Shown: piece after piece, positions 7,760 to 18,300 of the stretch
Numbering within the stretch: position 1 is the stretch's first letter
Layout of the letters: each line of letters starts with the position of its first letter
Origin: Clostridiales bacterium UBA1758
GTDB taxonomy: Bacteria > Bacillota > Clostridia > Oscillospirales > UBA1758
Direction of reading: 5' to 3'
Assembly: GCA_002315595.1 (NCBI GenBank)
Contig: DCHG01000019.1
Coordinates: forward strand, 1 to 54,944
Length of the DNA stretch: 54,944 nucleotides
Program-made: the position numbers and the translations under genes
Notes under the pieces: model-generated
What the model was told of the DNA's origin: nothing
Database searches by the model: none
What the model saw: the letters and a program-made list of their open reading frames with translations, nothing else

Positions 7760-9706
7760 TTATGTTTTCGATGACAACAGATTGCAGACGGGACGGAAAG
7801 CAGAGTCGATGAACATCAGTTTCCATTGTGCGGTGGGGGCAACGAGGTCGACGACTTCACCTGCATCATATTCGGATGGATCGTAGGAGCAGAGATAGAC
7901 CATTCTTCCGCTTTCGTTATAACAGGCGAGAATGAATGTTTTTGCGGTCAAACCGACGATCGGCATTGCAATGCCGTTGACAGAAAGTCGGAAACTGTCG
8001 GTTGCGTAATAGGTGTCCTCCGATTGAATTGCAGGCAGGTAGGTGGAGAGTGTATGCGGATTGAAAAATGAGAAATGATCGAATTCATAATTGTAGATCA
8101 AAGTGGCGATAAAATAGGCTTTTTCGGATTTGACCGAGATGTTATCATATTCTTCGTTGTAATCGTTACTGAAAAAGCGGAGCGCGAAATCCACAAGAAC
8201 GGGAAATCCTTTTTTGACGGTTTGGTATGCGCCGGGTTCGATGAATTCAAGCATGGAAGAAAAGGTCACTCCGTTATATTCATGTTTGTCGAGAAGATCC
8301 CAAAGATCGGCGATAAATTCCCCTTTTGTGTCATCCTTGACTTTTGGTTTATTGAAAATATTGTATTGCGTTCAGTTGAGAATGGTAAGAATATTCAGTT
8401 CTGCGAACTGTCGGATCGGGGTGTCCAATTCTTCCGTCCAGTTGTTGATCGCGTCAAAATCCGCCGAATTCATCGTACTGTAAACACCGATCAAATAGGA
8501 TAGAATGGATTGCAGGGTGACGCTCGACGAATCAAAGCCGGAAACGGAATAGGTCTTTTCAGCGTAACTTTTCGTTCTGCTTGGATTCCATTGGCTGAAA
8601 ACGGTGTTGTTAAAATCCTTTAAATATGTAGAGAACGACACCTGATTGTCGTAGGCGACGATCACATCTTCGATTTCCAATTCACCGAAGATCAGTTTGA
8701 GAAATTCAGTGACGCCCATATTGAAATATGCGACATGGAAATCATCACAATAGGTATATCCAGGAGCCTCCATGGCGAGCAGTTGCTTAAAACGCTCCGT
8801 TCCGACAAGATTTGAAATCTCATAATCCACGCCGTAGCGGATACATTGGTAAGTACTCGGCGTAACCCATGTGACAAGGTCGTTTTGGTAGACGATGTTA
8901 TGAATGCCCTGATACAATTTCTCGTTTGCAGCGACAAGATTTTCGGCGACGCCGGCATAGGAAGGTGCAAAAGCGTAGCAGAACACGGAACAACCGTTTC
9001 GGGAAGTTTGCTGATCGATTAAATACTTCGCGGTGAAGTTGGAAACCGAGCCTGCACGGGAATGCCCGGTAACCCAGTAACAGAGGTTTCCCGCATTTTT
9101 ATCGGATGAAAGTTGATTGTCGATGATGTACTGATCGACGAAGTCGACGACGATCTTTGCCGAATCGGAGAAGCCCTTATGTTCACCGGAGGAACCGAGA
9201 ACGAGATTTGAGTTGAATTCATATCCGTAGCCGCCACCGCGCACACCGATCACGATGGCGGTCTTTCCGGTGGGCGTTCCGTCGGCGTCGACAAGTGTTT
9301 TTTTACCGACGATGACGCCGATGCTTGTCGTGGTACTTGTACCGTTTACAAAAGTATCGTTCGGTGTGATAGCCTCAAACCCGATCTTGGACAGCAGTTG
9401 GGAGGCGTTTGTACTGTACGCGTTGCCCAATGCACTCGCAAGCACCACGGACATCGAGGAAAGATGCTTGTTGTAAACGGAGGGATCGTCCATAAAATAT
9501 CCGTCGGAATAATAATACGGCGTCGAAGCGATTTCGGAACTATTATAGAGAGAATAGTCCGATGTTCCCGTCATAATGGCATAATCCCGACCTCCGACAG
9601 TGTAGAAAAAACGATCGTCGATTGCGCGGGACTTTACACCGCAAAAAGACAGAAATGTTGAAAAAACCAAAAGTATGGAACATGTTTTTATCATAAATCG
9701 CTTCAT
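7760..9706 (-). pseudogene. Secreted lipase-like alpha/beta hydrolase, interrupted by one in-frame TGA
   Basis: One continuous 648-codon frame runs from ATG 9706 to the TAA-class end at 7760, with a single TGA at 8374-8372 (codon 445). The first 444 residues start with a signal peptide (hydrophobic residues about 6-20) and contain the serine-hydrolase elbow GHSRAG at 214-219 (Ser216), resembling class 3 lipases. After the stop, 203 residues (TQYNIFNKPKVKDD onward) continue in the same frame, the last 169 also readable from a GTG at 8269. No frameshift is needed. Simple readings are a nonsense mutation, an assembly error, or a viable 444-residue protein with a lost C-terminal domain. Neighbouring genes use TGA as a normal stop, so a genome-wide code change is excluded. 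A promoter precedes it and a terminator follows, so transcription looks intact. Confidence 0.75.
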
Positions 9707-9754
9707 AATCGGAACCTCAATGAAAACCGAATGTTTGTAAATTTCGTTGTCTTA

Positions 9755-9782
9755 ATTATAGCAAGATTATGCGAAAAATCAA
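9755..9782 (-). promoter_or_regulatory. Putative sigma-A promoter for the lipase-like gene
   Basis: On the minus strand, TTGATT (9782-9777) and TATAAT (9760-9755) are 16 bases apart, about 49 bases upstream of the ATG at 9706. Confidence 0.55.
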
Positions 9783-9816
9783 ATAAATTTTATTTTTTAA
9801 TAATCATCGTCAATGG

Positions 9817-9849
9817 AAAAGCCATCGGGCGCTCGCCCGATGGCTTTTT
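9817..9849 (-). terminator. Rho-independent terminator after spoIVB
   Basis: An 11-base-pair GC-rich stem (GCCATCGGGCG with CGCCCGATGGC) is flanked by A and T runs. It lies 19 bases beyond the stop of the minus-strand spoIVB. Confidence 0.85.
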
Positions 9850-9867
9850 GCGAAGAAGAAAGATACG

Positions 9868-10860
9868 TTAAGCGGCATGACGGCTTTCGCTGACAAACGA
9901 CGTCATCTTTTCAATGGAAATACCGTATCCGCTTGTCGGATCATTGATAAACACATGAGTCACTGCTCCGACAAGTTTGCCGTCTTGCAGGATCGGACTG
10001 CCACTCATGCCCTGAACGATCCCGCCCGTTATGGCAAGAAGTTCACCGTCTGTGACGCGCAGGATAAAGTTCCGTGTATCATCGCCAGTTATTTTTACGA
10101 TCTCCGCACGGTATTGCTTTGTTTCGTTGCCTTTGACGCAACACATGATCGTCACTTCGCCTTCGGTCGGTTCGCCGAGTTCCATGGGCGTTCCTTCGAA
10201 GCAGTCGGAGTTGATCGTACCGAAAATTCCTGCTTCACTGTTTCGGTCGAGATCACCGATGATTTTATCGGGATAAAATTCACCGATAAGCGAGCCCGGA
10301 ATTCCGACGCGACCTTGTTCGACCGATGCAACATCGGAAGCAATCAGTTCGCCGTCAGTTGACGGGATTGTGTTGCCGTTTTTGTCACAGATGCCGTGAC
10401 CAAGTGCGCCGAAATCCCCGGTGGATGGATCAAAATACGTCACCGTGCCGATTCCGTCGATCTCGTCGCGGATGATCAAACCGGCGCGAAACTGTCCGCC
10501 TACGTCCGCAACGGGCGTCAAAGATAGACTGATCTCATTCCGGTCTCGGATGACGGTAAGATCCAGCATTCTGCCACCGCTTTGTGCGACAGATTTGACA
10601 AAATCCGACGCCGACGAAAGAGTTTTTCCGTCAACGCTTCGAATTAAGTCGCCTTTTTTCAGTCCACTGTCCTTGGCGGGGGAGCAAACACCGCGGGAAG
10701 TTTCAACATCTTTGAAATCATCCACGAGAATTCCGTCCACCGTCATGCGGATGCCGACGGTTTTTCCGACGGGAATAAGAGAATCGTACGCAAATGCGAC
10801 GGTAGCACAGATCGCCATGACGGCCATGGCGGCAGTGAAAATTTGAACTGTTTTTTTCAT
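9868..10860 (-). CDS. spoIVB: SpoIVB signalling protease (stage IV sporulation)
   Basis: A 330-residue S55-family serine protease. In the developing spore it is made in the forespore, secreted into the intermembrane space, and triggers pro-sigma-K processing. The frame could extend to 10920, but GGGAGG lies five bases before ATG 10860, so that is the start. Order of parts: a membrane anchor or signal segment (about residues 4-23), a PDZ domain (about 55-120, with GLKKGDLIRSVDGK), then the peptidase domain with ALGHGI (catalytic His) and QGMSGSP (nucleophile Ser). The neighbour downstream of it on the chromosome is spo0A, the conserved pairing in spore formers. A terminator separates the two transcripts. 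It makes spore formation by this organism likely. Confidence 0.95.
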   Translation of the reverse strand: MKKTVQIFTAAMAVMAICATVAFAYDSLIPVGKTVGIRMTVDGILVDDFKDVETSRGVCSPAKDSGLKKGDLIRSVDGKTLSSASDFVKSVAQSGGRMLDLTVIRDRNEISLSLTPVADVGGQFRAGLIIRDEIDGIGTVTYFDPSTGDFGALGHGICDKNGNTIPSTDGELIASDVASVEQGRVGIPGSLIGEFYPDKIIGDLDRNSEAGIFGTINSDCFEGTPMELGEPTEGEVTIMCCVKGNETKQYRAEIVKITGDDTRNFILRVTDGELLAITGGIVQGMSGSPILQDGKLVGAVTHVFINDPTSGYGISIEKMTSFVSESRHAA

Positions 10861-10941
10861 CTTCGCCTCCCATGCTCCGAAAAAATCGGAACAATGATAT
10901 TTTTGCCGAAATCGCTTCAAAAAAACGAACTAAAAAATGGC

Positions 10942-10971
10942 AAAAAAAGAAGCCGACCTGCGGCTTCTTTT
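10942..10971 (-). terminator. Rho-independent terminator after spo0A
   Basis: An 11-base-pair stem (AAAAGAAGCCG with CGGCTTCTTTT around ACCTG) is followed on the minus strand by a run of seven T. It starts 24 bases beyond the spo0A stop. Confidence 0.88.
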
Positions 10972-10995
10972 GATGAGAGGGAGAGAGAAGATGAA

Positions 10996-11781
10996 TTAAG
11001 CCTCACGGATCTGCATTGACAGTCCGTCGGCGATCATAGCAATGAATTCGGAATTGGTCGGCTTGCCTTTATGGCGGGAAATCGTATAACTGAAATAATG
11101 GGAAAGTACGTCGATGTTTCCGCGATCCCATGCAACCTCGATGGCATGGCGGATGGATCGTTCCACGCGTGATGCGGTCGTACCGAACTTTTTGGCAATA
11201 TCAGGGTAAAGCACCTTCGTCACGCCGTCGATCACGCTCGGATCGTCGATCACCATAAGAATCGCTTCACGCAGGAACTGATAACCTTTAATATGGGCGG
11301 GAATGCCGACCTCGTGAATGGTTGCGGTGACGAGCCGTTCGATGCTGAGTTGGGAAAGACCGTTTTTCGTTTCGGTTTCCTCAGAAATCATCACGAACGG
11401 TCCCGAACTGACACATTCATAAATTTTAGTGGCAAGATCGCCGTTTATATAGGGCTTGACGACAATACAGTGAACATCGTGTTCGTACGCGACGCGCTTC
11501 AAAGAATCGGTCAACACCGGGGCAAGAACGAAAACATAGGTCTTTGCCTTTGGTGTGCCGTTGCGGGCAGCGTCGGCAAGTTCATACCACGGCACACCGG
11601 CGGTGGATTCATCGACCACGACGATCCGCTTCATTTCATCGCCGAGTCTTTCGGTGATGGATGATACCGTTTCCACACTGAAAATCGGCAGACTGCTGTC
11701 AAAAGTGCGAAGTGATTCGCAGAGCATGGTTTTGGATGTTTGACTTGAAATCGAAAGAAAAACTTTTACATTATCATTCAT
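10996..11781 (-). CDS. spo0A: Spo0A, sporulation master regulator with a degenerate receiver
   Basis: A 261-residue response regulator. The C-terminal effector domain (about residues 145-258) is very well conserved: GIPAHIKGYQFLREAI, VLYPDIAKKFGTTASRVERS, IRHAIEVAWDRGNID and GKPTNSEFIAMIAD. It should therefore bind 0A boxes (TGTCGAA). The receiver is diverged. The position of the phospho-acceptor (Asp57 in VVVDEST) and the late Lys109 (VVKP) are kept. The N-terminal acidic pair that holds magnesium in ordinary receivers is replaced by Ile11-Ser12, and the conserved Thr/Ser after the fourth strand is not evident. Phosphorylation may be weakened or replaced by another control (inference). Length is normal. 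It is transcribed divergently from addBA and downstream of possible 0A boxes. Confidence 0.95.
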   Translation of the reverse strand: MNDNVKVFLSISSQTSKTMLCESLRTFDSSLPIFSVETVSSITERLGDEMKRIVVVDESTAGVPWYELADAARNGTPKAKTYVFVLAPVLTDSLKRVAYEHDVHCIVVKPYINGDLATKIYECVSSGPFVMISEETETKNGLSQLSIERLVTATIHEVGIPAHIKGYQFLREAILMVIDDPSVIDGVTKVLYPDIAKKFGTTASRVERSIRHAIEVAWDRGNIDVLSHYFSYTISRHKGKPTNSEFIAMIADGLSMQIREA

Positions 11782-11835
11782 TCAGATCATTCCTTATTTC
11801 GAAGTATTTCTGCGGTATGTCCATTCCGTGAATAT

Positions 11836-11864
11836 AATCTAACATAATTATCCTTGCTTTGCAA
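11836..11864 (-). promoter_or_regulatory. Candidate spo0A promoter
   Basis: On the minus strand, TTGCAA (11864-11859) and TAGATT (11841-11836) are 17 bases apart, about 55 bases upstream of the spo0A start. The -10 is imperfect. Confidence 0.45.
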
Positions 11865-11883
11865 TCAAATTCAATCGTATTAT

Positions 11884-11934
11884 TTCGACAGTTTACGACA
11901 AGTAATCGGAAGAATTGGTTATAAAAATGTCGAA
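11884..11934. promoter_or_regulatory. Cluster of 0A-box-like sites between spo0A and addB
   Basis: Three TGTCG-type heptamers lie in 51 bases: TGTCGAA on the minus strand at 11890-11884, TGTCGTA on the minus strand at 11900-11894, and TGTCGAA on the plus strand at 11928-11934. TGTCGAA is the known Spo0A binding core. The cluster starts 20 bases upstream of the candidate spo0A -35, a suitable place for autoactivation, and lies 42 bases upstream of the addB promoter. Confidence 0.5.
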
Positions 11935-11975
11935 TAATGAAACATCATATCAAATCGGAAATAATAATGCGAAAG

Positions 11976-12004
11976 TTGTTTTGAAATCGAATTGATGATA
12001 TAAT
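11976..12004 (+). promoter_or_regulatory. Putative sigma-A promoter for addB-addA
   Basis: TTGTTT (11976-11981) and a perfect TATAAT (11999-12004) are 17 bases apart, 24 bases before the ATG at 12029. Confidence 0.6.
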
Positions 12005-12028
12005 GATTTTATGAAATGAGGTGTACGT

Positions 12029-15000
12029 ATGAAAATCATCACCGGGGGCGCGGGAAGCGGGAAGACGACCGCCATTCTTCACGAGATCGATGAACTTGCA
12101 AAGGGCGGAGTAACGGGCATTCTGCTGATTGTTCCCGAACAGAACTCGCACAGTTTTGAACGAAGAATTCTTGAATATGCGGGAAATCGCATTGCATCCC
12201 ATGCAGAGGTACTGAGTTTCGGACGACTCGCAGACCGCGTACTCGAAGGAAGACAGTTCCGCAACGCCCTTGATGACGGCGGCAGGATGCTTTGTCTGCA
12301 CAAGGCGTTCGGTTATGTGGAAAACTCACTGACGGTTCTTCGTGGGGCGGGAAGCCCCAATATGCTCGGTCACGTTCTCGGCGTGATCGATGAAATGAAA
12401 ACTTATTGCATTACGCCGGAAGCACTCGGCGGTGCCGCAGAAAACGCCGCACCGGAAACAAAAAAGAAACTGACGGATCTTGCGCTGATCTATGCCGCAT
12501 ATGAAAATCGTATCCACGGTGGAAATGCCGATCCTGCTGACAAACTGACGCGCCTTGCCGAGTCTTTGGAAAGCGGGGAATACGGGGCGGGACGAAAAGT
12601 TTTTATCGACGGTTTTACCGGATTTACGGCGCAGGAATACGCCGTCATTCGCGAACTGCTCCATTCGGGTGCGAATCTGACCGTCAGTGTGTCCTGCGGC
12701 TCCCCGGATGACCGTGAAAGTATGCACTATGCGCAGGGACGGGAAAGCGTCGGTCGACTGAAACGAATGGCGGACGAGGCAGGGGTGAAATGCGATTTTA
12801 TTCATCTCGACAAAGACCTTCGTCATCGGGAACATAGCGCGATGTCGTATTTGACGAACAGTATTTTTTCGTATTCCGCGGAAAAATTTACGGGCGAAAA
12901 CGGCGAAGTATTCACATATCGGGCGGCAACACCGAACGATGAATGTCGCTTTGCCGCCTGCGAGATCCTGCGACTTGTCAGGGAAAACGGATACAGATAC
13001 CGCGAAATTGCCGTACTTTGCGGTGATTTTGAATCATATCGTTCGACGATTCGTGCGGAATTCGACCGTTTTGGTGTGCCGGTCTATATGGATGACAAGA
13101 CCGAACTTCTTGCGTCTCCGCCGGTGGTTATGCTTTTGGCGGCTTTGGAAGCGGTATGCACGGGATTTCGAACGGAAGCCGTCGTACGCTTCGTCAAATG
13201 CCCGCTTGCGGGACTTTCGGCGTTGGAAGCGGATATTTTTGAAAACTATGTCACTCGTTGGGAGATCCGGGGTGAAAAGGCATTTATCGGGGAACGTGAA
13301 TTTTATCTGCCGCCGGACGGCTTCGGCATGGAAAACGAAGGCAAAAAACTCCTTCATATTCTAAACCGCATCAGAATACGGATTGCCCGTCGTCTGCGCC
13401 CGCTTGCCGACGCTTTGCACGAAAAAAAGACGGCGGCGGAATTTGGCGTGGCGGTGGACGAGTTCCTCGAAGGACTGAATTTTGAAATCGTTGCCGAAAA
13501 AGAAGCGTCGCGTTTGGAAGAAAGCGGCGAGAGAAAGCAGGCGGACGAATACCGTCAGGTTTCGGATATCATGACCGCGGCCGTTACGCAATGCAGTGAA
13601 GTGTTGGGTGACGAGGAAATGGATCTGAAAACCTTTGCGGATTTTTTGCATCTCGTGTTGAGTCAGTACCGCGTGGGAACGATCCCTGCCGCACTCGACC
13701 GTGTCGCCGTCGGCGATCTCGGAAGAAGCGCATCGCGTGAGATCCGGGTGGCGTTCGTCATCGGTGCGACTGATACTTCCATTCCTCCGATCCTCGGTCA
13801 AACGAGCATGATTGACGACCGTGAACGCGAATTTTTGCTTGGAGAGGGTATCGAGATCGCACCGTCGGCATCCAAACGAATGGCAAATGAGATGGGCAAG
13901 GTGTTCAACGCGATCACATCTCCTGCGGAGCGACTGTATTTCAGTTTTCCTGCGAACGACGGCGAAAACGAAGAAAAGCGCGCGTCATTCGTATTTGAAC
14001 GAGTGGAACGCTTAATTCCTAATTCTACGGTGAAAATCGAGTTGCCGCCGATGCTTGCCGCGGAAAAGCCGATGTTTTCGGAAGCCTGTGCGGCAATGGG
14101 CGGCGAGGTCGGCGAGACCGAAGAAGCGGCATACCGCGTGTTGAACGAATTTACGGAATATGCCGAAAGGCTAGAAAAGATCCACAAAACGATCAATGAC
14201 GGTCGCGCACCGATAAGTGATACGGCTCTCGTTGACAAACTGTACGGCAAAAAGATCCGAATGTCGGCGTCAAAGGTCGATAAATTTGCATCCTGCAAAT
14301 TCCGTTTCTTTATGGAGTACGGAATGGGTGCCAAACCCGAAAAAAAGTATAAAATGGATGCACCGGAGGTCGGCTCGTTTATCCATTATGTGCTTGAAAA
14401 CACCTGCCGTGAAGTCGGCGAAAACGGCGGTTTTTCCGCGTTGCCGACGGAAGATATTCGCAAAATTTCCGAAAAATATGTCGATACTTTCATCCAAAAC
14501 ACCCTGCCGGATTGGGAAGACCGCAGTCCGCGATTTAGGTATCTTTTCCGCCGCTTGCGCCGTTCCGTTGCGGAAATGGTTGAAAATATCGCGGGGGAAC
14601 TTGCGGTTTCCGATTTCAAACCGATGGATTTCGAACTCGACTTCTCCAATCACGGCGATCTGCCCGCAGTCACCATACCGCTTGACAGAACCGAAATGGA
14701 GATCGTCGGAAAGGTCGACCGAGTTGACGGTTGGATCAATGACGGAAAACTGTATTTGCGCGTGATCGACTACAAGACCGGCAAAAAGATATTCGATCTT
14801 CGAGATATCTTCAACGGTATGAATTTGCAGATGCTGATCTATCTGTTCGCATTGGAAAGTTTCGGCGATCAAAAATACCATATGCCGATCAAGCCGGCGG
14901 GCGTTTTATATTTTCCGGCGCGCTATCCGCTGATCAAGGTCGAGGACGACCTGCCCGATGATGAGTATCGGGAAAGAATGTACGGCGAACTGAAAAGAAG

Positions 15001-15397
15001 CGGTTTAATCGTCGGCGATGACGGCATCGTCACGGCAATGGAACATCCGACGATAGACTATGTTAATCGTTTCATTCCGATCAAACTGAACAAGAACGGC
15101 AGTATATCAGATAGAAACGACAGCCTTGTTTCCGCCGAACAAATGGGCAGACTTCACCGCAAAGTCGATGATATTTTGATTGAAATGGGCAATGAGATCG
15201 CATCGGGCAAGATCGACACCGATCCGCAGAATGAGGGCGAGAACACTACCTGCCGATACTGTCCGTATCATGCGGCTTGTCTGTTTGACGAAACGAACGG
15301 TCATGACCAATACCGCAAGAAGACGAAAAGAAGTATCAAAGAAATTCAGGATTATCTGAGAGGAGACGACGGAAATGGGCAGAATGTGGACGGATGA
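12029..15397 (+). CDS. addB: AddB, ATP-dependent helicase-nuclease subunit B
   Basis: The 1122-residue partner of AddA in the AddAB double-strand-break resection complex, the Bacillota counterpart of RecBCD. The nucleotide loop GGAGSGKTT is at residues 6-14, followed by LLIVPEQNSHSFERRIL, typical of AddB. The C-terminal RecB-like nuclease domain has the metal and catalytic motif VIDYKTGKK. It is wrapped by the four-cysteine iron-sulphur site: one Cys in KFASCKFRFF near 755, then CRYCPYHAAC at 1075, 1078 and 1084. A GAGGTG box precedes the ATG. The gene overlaps addA by 23 bases. Confidence 0.95.
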   Translation: MKIITGGAGSGKTTAILHEIDELAKGGVTGILLIVPEQNSHSFERRILEYAGNRIASHAEVLSFGRLADRVLEGRQFRNALDDGGRMLCLHKAFGYVENSLTVLRGAGSPNMLGHVLGVIDEMKTYCITPEALGGAAENAAPETKKKLTDLALIYAAYENRIHGGNADPADKLTRLAESLESGEYGAGRKVFIDGFTGFTAQEYAVIRELLHSGANLTVSVSCGSPDDRESMHYAQGRESVGRLKRMADEAGVKCDFIHLDKDLRHREHSAMSYLTNSIFSYSAEKFTGENGEVFTYRAATPNDECRFAACEILRLVRENGYRYREIAVLCGDFESYRSTIRAEFDRFGVPVYMDDKTELLASPPVVMLLAALEAVCTGFRTEAVVRFVKCPLAGLSALEADIFENYVTRWEIRGEKAFIGEREFYLPPDGFGMENEGKKLLHILNRIRIRIARRLRPLADALHEKKTAAEFGVAVDEFLEGLNFEIVAEKEASRLEESGERKQADEYRQVSDIMTAAVTQCSEVLGDEEMDLKTFADFLHLVLSQYRVGTIPAALDRVAVGDLGRSASREIRVAFVIGATDTSIPPILGQTSMIDDREREFLLGEGIEIAPSASKRMANEMGKVFNAITSPAERLYFSFPANDGENEEKRASFVFERVERLIPNSTVKIELPPMLAAEKPMFSEACAAMGGEVGETEEAAYRVLNEFTEYAERLEKIHKTINDGRAPISDTALVDKLYGKKIRMSASKVDKFASCKFRFFMEYGMGAKPEKKYKMDAPEVGSFIHYVLENTCREVGENGGFSALPTEDIRKISEKYVDTFIQNTLPDWEDRSPRFRYLFRRLRRSVAEMVENIAGELAVSDFKPMDFELDFSNHGDLPAVTIPLDRTEMEIVGKVDRVDGWINDGKLYLRVIDYKTGKKIFDLRDIFNGMNLQMLIYLFALESFGDQKYHMPIKPAGVLYFPARYPLIKVEDDLPDDEYRERMYGELKRSGLIVGDDGIVTAMEHPTIDYVNRFIPIKLNKNGSISDRNDSLVSAEQMGRLHRKVDDILIEMGNEIASGKIDTDPQNEGENTTCRYCPYHAACLFDETNGHDQYRKKTKRSIKEIQDYLRGDDGNGQNVDG

Positions 15398-18300
15398 ACA
15401 ACTTCTTGCCATTGATCACAGGGACGGGAATATGCTGGTTTCCGCCGCCGCGGGATCGGGTAAGACCGCCGTGCTGGTGGAACGCGTTATGCGGCTCATC
15501 ACCGACCGTGATGATCCCGTTGATATCGACCAGTTTTTGATTATCACCTATACCAAAGCCGCCGCTTCGGAACTTCGCGGAAAGATCATTGACGAGATCT
15601 CGTCGCGTCTTTCCGTCGATCCGAACAATGCACGACTGTACCGTCAGTTGGCACTTGCGTATTCGGCGAAAATTTCGACCGTTCACGCGTACTGCCTTGA
15701 ATTAATCCGTGCCAATGCACATCGAATCGGGATACCGTTGGAATTTCGCATTGCGGACAGTACGGAACGCTCGGTCATTTTCGAGCAGTGTTTGGAAGAA
15801 ACCGTCGAAAAAGCATACGAGGACGCAGATTTCGATCAACTAGCCGAACTGTTTTACGGGGAACGCAATGACGATCAACTTTTGAAAGCGGTCAGCGAAT
15901 TATACGAATCGTATCGAAGCCATCCGTATCCCGATCAGTGGGCGGACGAAATGATCCGTTGTGCCGAAACCGACGAAACGGATATTGTAAAGACGATTTG
16001 GGGCAAATACCTGATGAATCGCGCAAAAACGATCGTGACGGGCGCAAGAGAATGTATCGAAAACACGATCGACGAGATCGAAAACGACTATCCTGAATTT
16101 AGTCCGTACCTGAAGGCACTTGGCGATGATCTTGATGCGTCGAAAAGACTGGAAAACGCGTTTGCTGGCGGATGGGACGCCGTACGGGAAGAATTGTTCG
16201 GCATCAATTTTACGGCTTTGGCAAGAATAAGAAACGTCGATGAAAAGTTACGCGATCGGATCAAGGCAAAACGGGATACTTGGAAATGCTGCGTCAAAAA
16301 ACTGAAAGAGAAAATCTTTACCAGAAGCAACGATGAATGTATCGGCGATATTCATGCAACCGCACCGCTTGTGAGGGTGTTATTTGAAACCGTTCGACAA
16401 TTCGACGCTGTTTTTTCGGAAGAAAAACTTCGTCAGGCATTAGCGGATTTCGGCGATTTGGAGCATATGGCGATCCGCCTGCTTGTTACGGGTGAGGACC
16501 ACGAAGAATTGACGGATGTTGCATATGCGGAGCAGGCAAAGTTCCGATATGTCTTCGTCGACGAATATCAGGATTCCAATCGCGTGCAGGAAACAATTTT
16601 CCGTGCGGTGTCCCGTGGCAACAACCTCTTTATGGTCGGCGACATCAAACAGTCGATTTACAGTTTCCGGCTTGCCGATCCGACACTATTCGGCGAAAAA
16701 TTGCGCTGCTTTAAACCTGCGGCGAGTGCGAAAAAAGGCGAGCCTGCGTTATTCGAACTCAGCCGTAATTTCCGTTCCCGCCCGCAGGTGTTAGATGCCG
16801 CAAATGCGTATATGCGTGCGCTGATGAGCGAGCAGGCGGGCGGCGTCGATTATGTCGGCGGTCAGGTCTTACAGTGTGGAGCACCGCAGAATTTTCCGAA
16901 ATCCGATGAGAATTATTTGGCGGAAATCAATCTGATTGAAATGAAAACCGACGGTTCTGAAACCGACGAGGACGGACTTAATTCAGTGGAAGCCGAGGCG
17001 GAATTTGCCGCGGCAAGAATTGAAAAACTAATCGCGGACGGCTTTCTTGTGACCGATAAGGACGGCGTAAGACCGGCGAGATATTCGGATATCGTCATCT
17101 TCCTTCGCAGTACGAAAAACGCACCGGTCTATGCAGACGCATTGGCGGGAAGAGAAATCCCGTGTCGTATGGACAAGCAGGGCGCGTTTTTTGAATCGAC
17201 GGAGATCAGCGCAACGGTATCCGTGTTGGCGGCGATTTCAAATATCACGCGAGATGTTTCGTTGATCGCGGCACTTCGGAGTCCGATATTCGGCTTCACC
17301 GCAGATGAATTGGCGGAGATCCGCCTTTGCGGAAAGGGAACGTTTTATTCTGCACTCCGCAAAGCGGTTATTGGTGGAAACCGCAAAGCGGACGAATTTT
17401 TGAAAGTGATCGCAAAATGGCGAAAAATGGCAGCAAATACAGGCGTGGATCGCTTGATATGGTCGATCTATTCCGAAACCGGCGCGCTCGGTATCTTTTC
17501 CGCCATGGAAAACGGAAAAGCAAGACGGGACAATTTGCAAAAACTATATGAGGTTGCAAAACGCTTTGAACACGCGGGTTTCAAGGGCTTGGATAACTTT
17601 TTGAAATATATCGAACGCGCGGGAGAAAGCGAAAAAAACGGCGAAGAAAGCATTGCGCCGGCAAGGGAAACAGCCACGAATGCCGTCCGTATTATGAGTA
17701 TTCACAAGTCGAAGGGGCTTGAATTTCCGATCGTTCTGTTCTGTAATATGAATCATCAGTTCAATTTATCGGATCTGCGAAAGGATGTTTTGATCAGCGA
17801 ACAGTTTGGCGTGGGTGTGAAATGCCGTCATTCAACGAAAAATATCGCATGGTCAACAATCGTGCAAAATACGGCATCGGACGCCAACGCACGCAAAATA
17901 ATGAGCGAGGAACTTCGTGTTCTGTACGTCGCATTGACGCGTCCCAAGGACAAACTGATCATCGTTGGTCATCTTTCACAAACGGAAGAATGTTTCCATA
18001 AAGCCGCGGCAGCAATCAAGAACGGCAAGATCTCGCCCGAAAATGTGTTGGAAGGAAACTCGTGGATCAATTGGATGCTTTGGCCACTCCTTTTGGATCG
18101 CTTCATGCAAAACGGAAAATGTGTGATCAACTCCATTCCGAAAGACGGCTGGATGACCGAACTGTTTGACGTTCATAGAATCAATGTGGATGAAATCACC
18201 ACGGCAAAGATGGTCGGAAAATCCAACGATCGACCGTTGGATACTGATCTCGTCGAGCGATATTATCAAGGCGCAAAGCAGGCGATTTCGGTCCAATATC

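Noticed and set aside
8372..8374. TGA as selenocysteine or as a reassigned sense codon
   Set aside because: No hairpin suited to a bacterial SECIS follows directly, the site is not in a redox motif, and TGA ends other good genes in the window.
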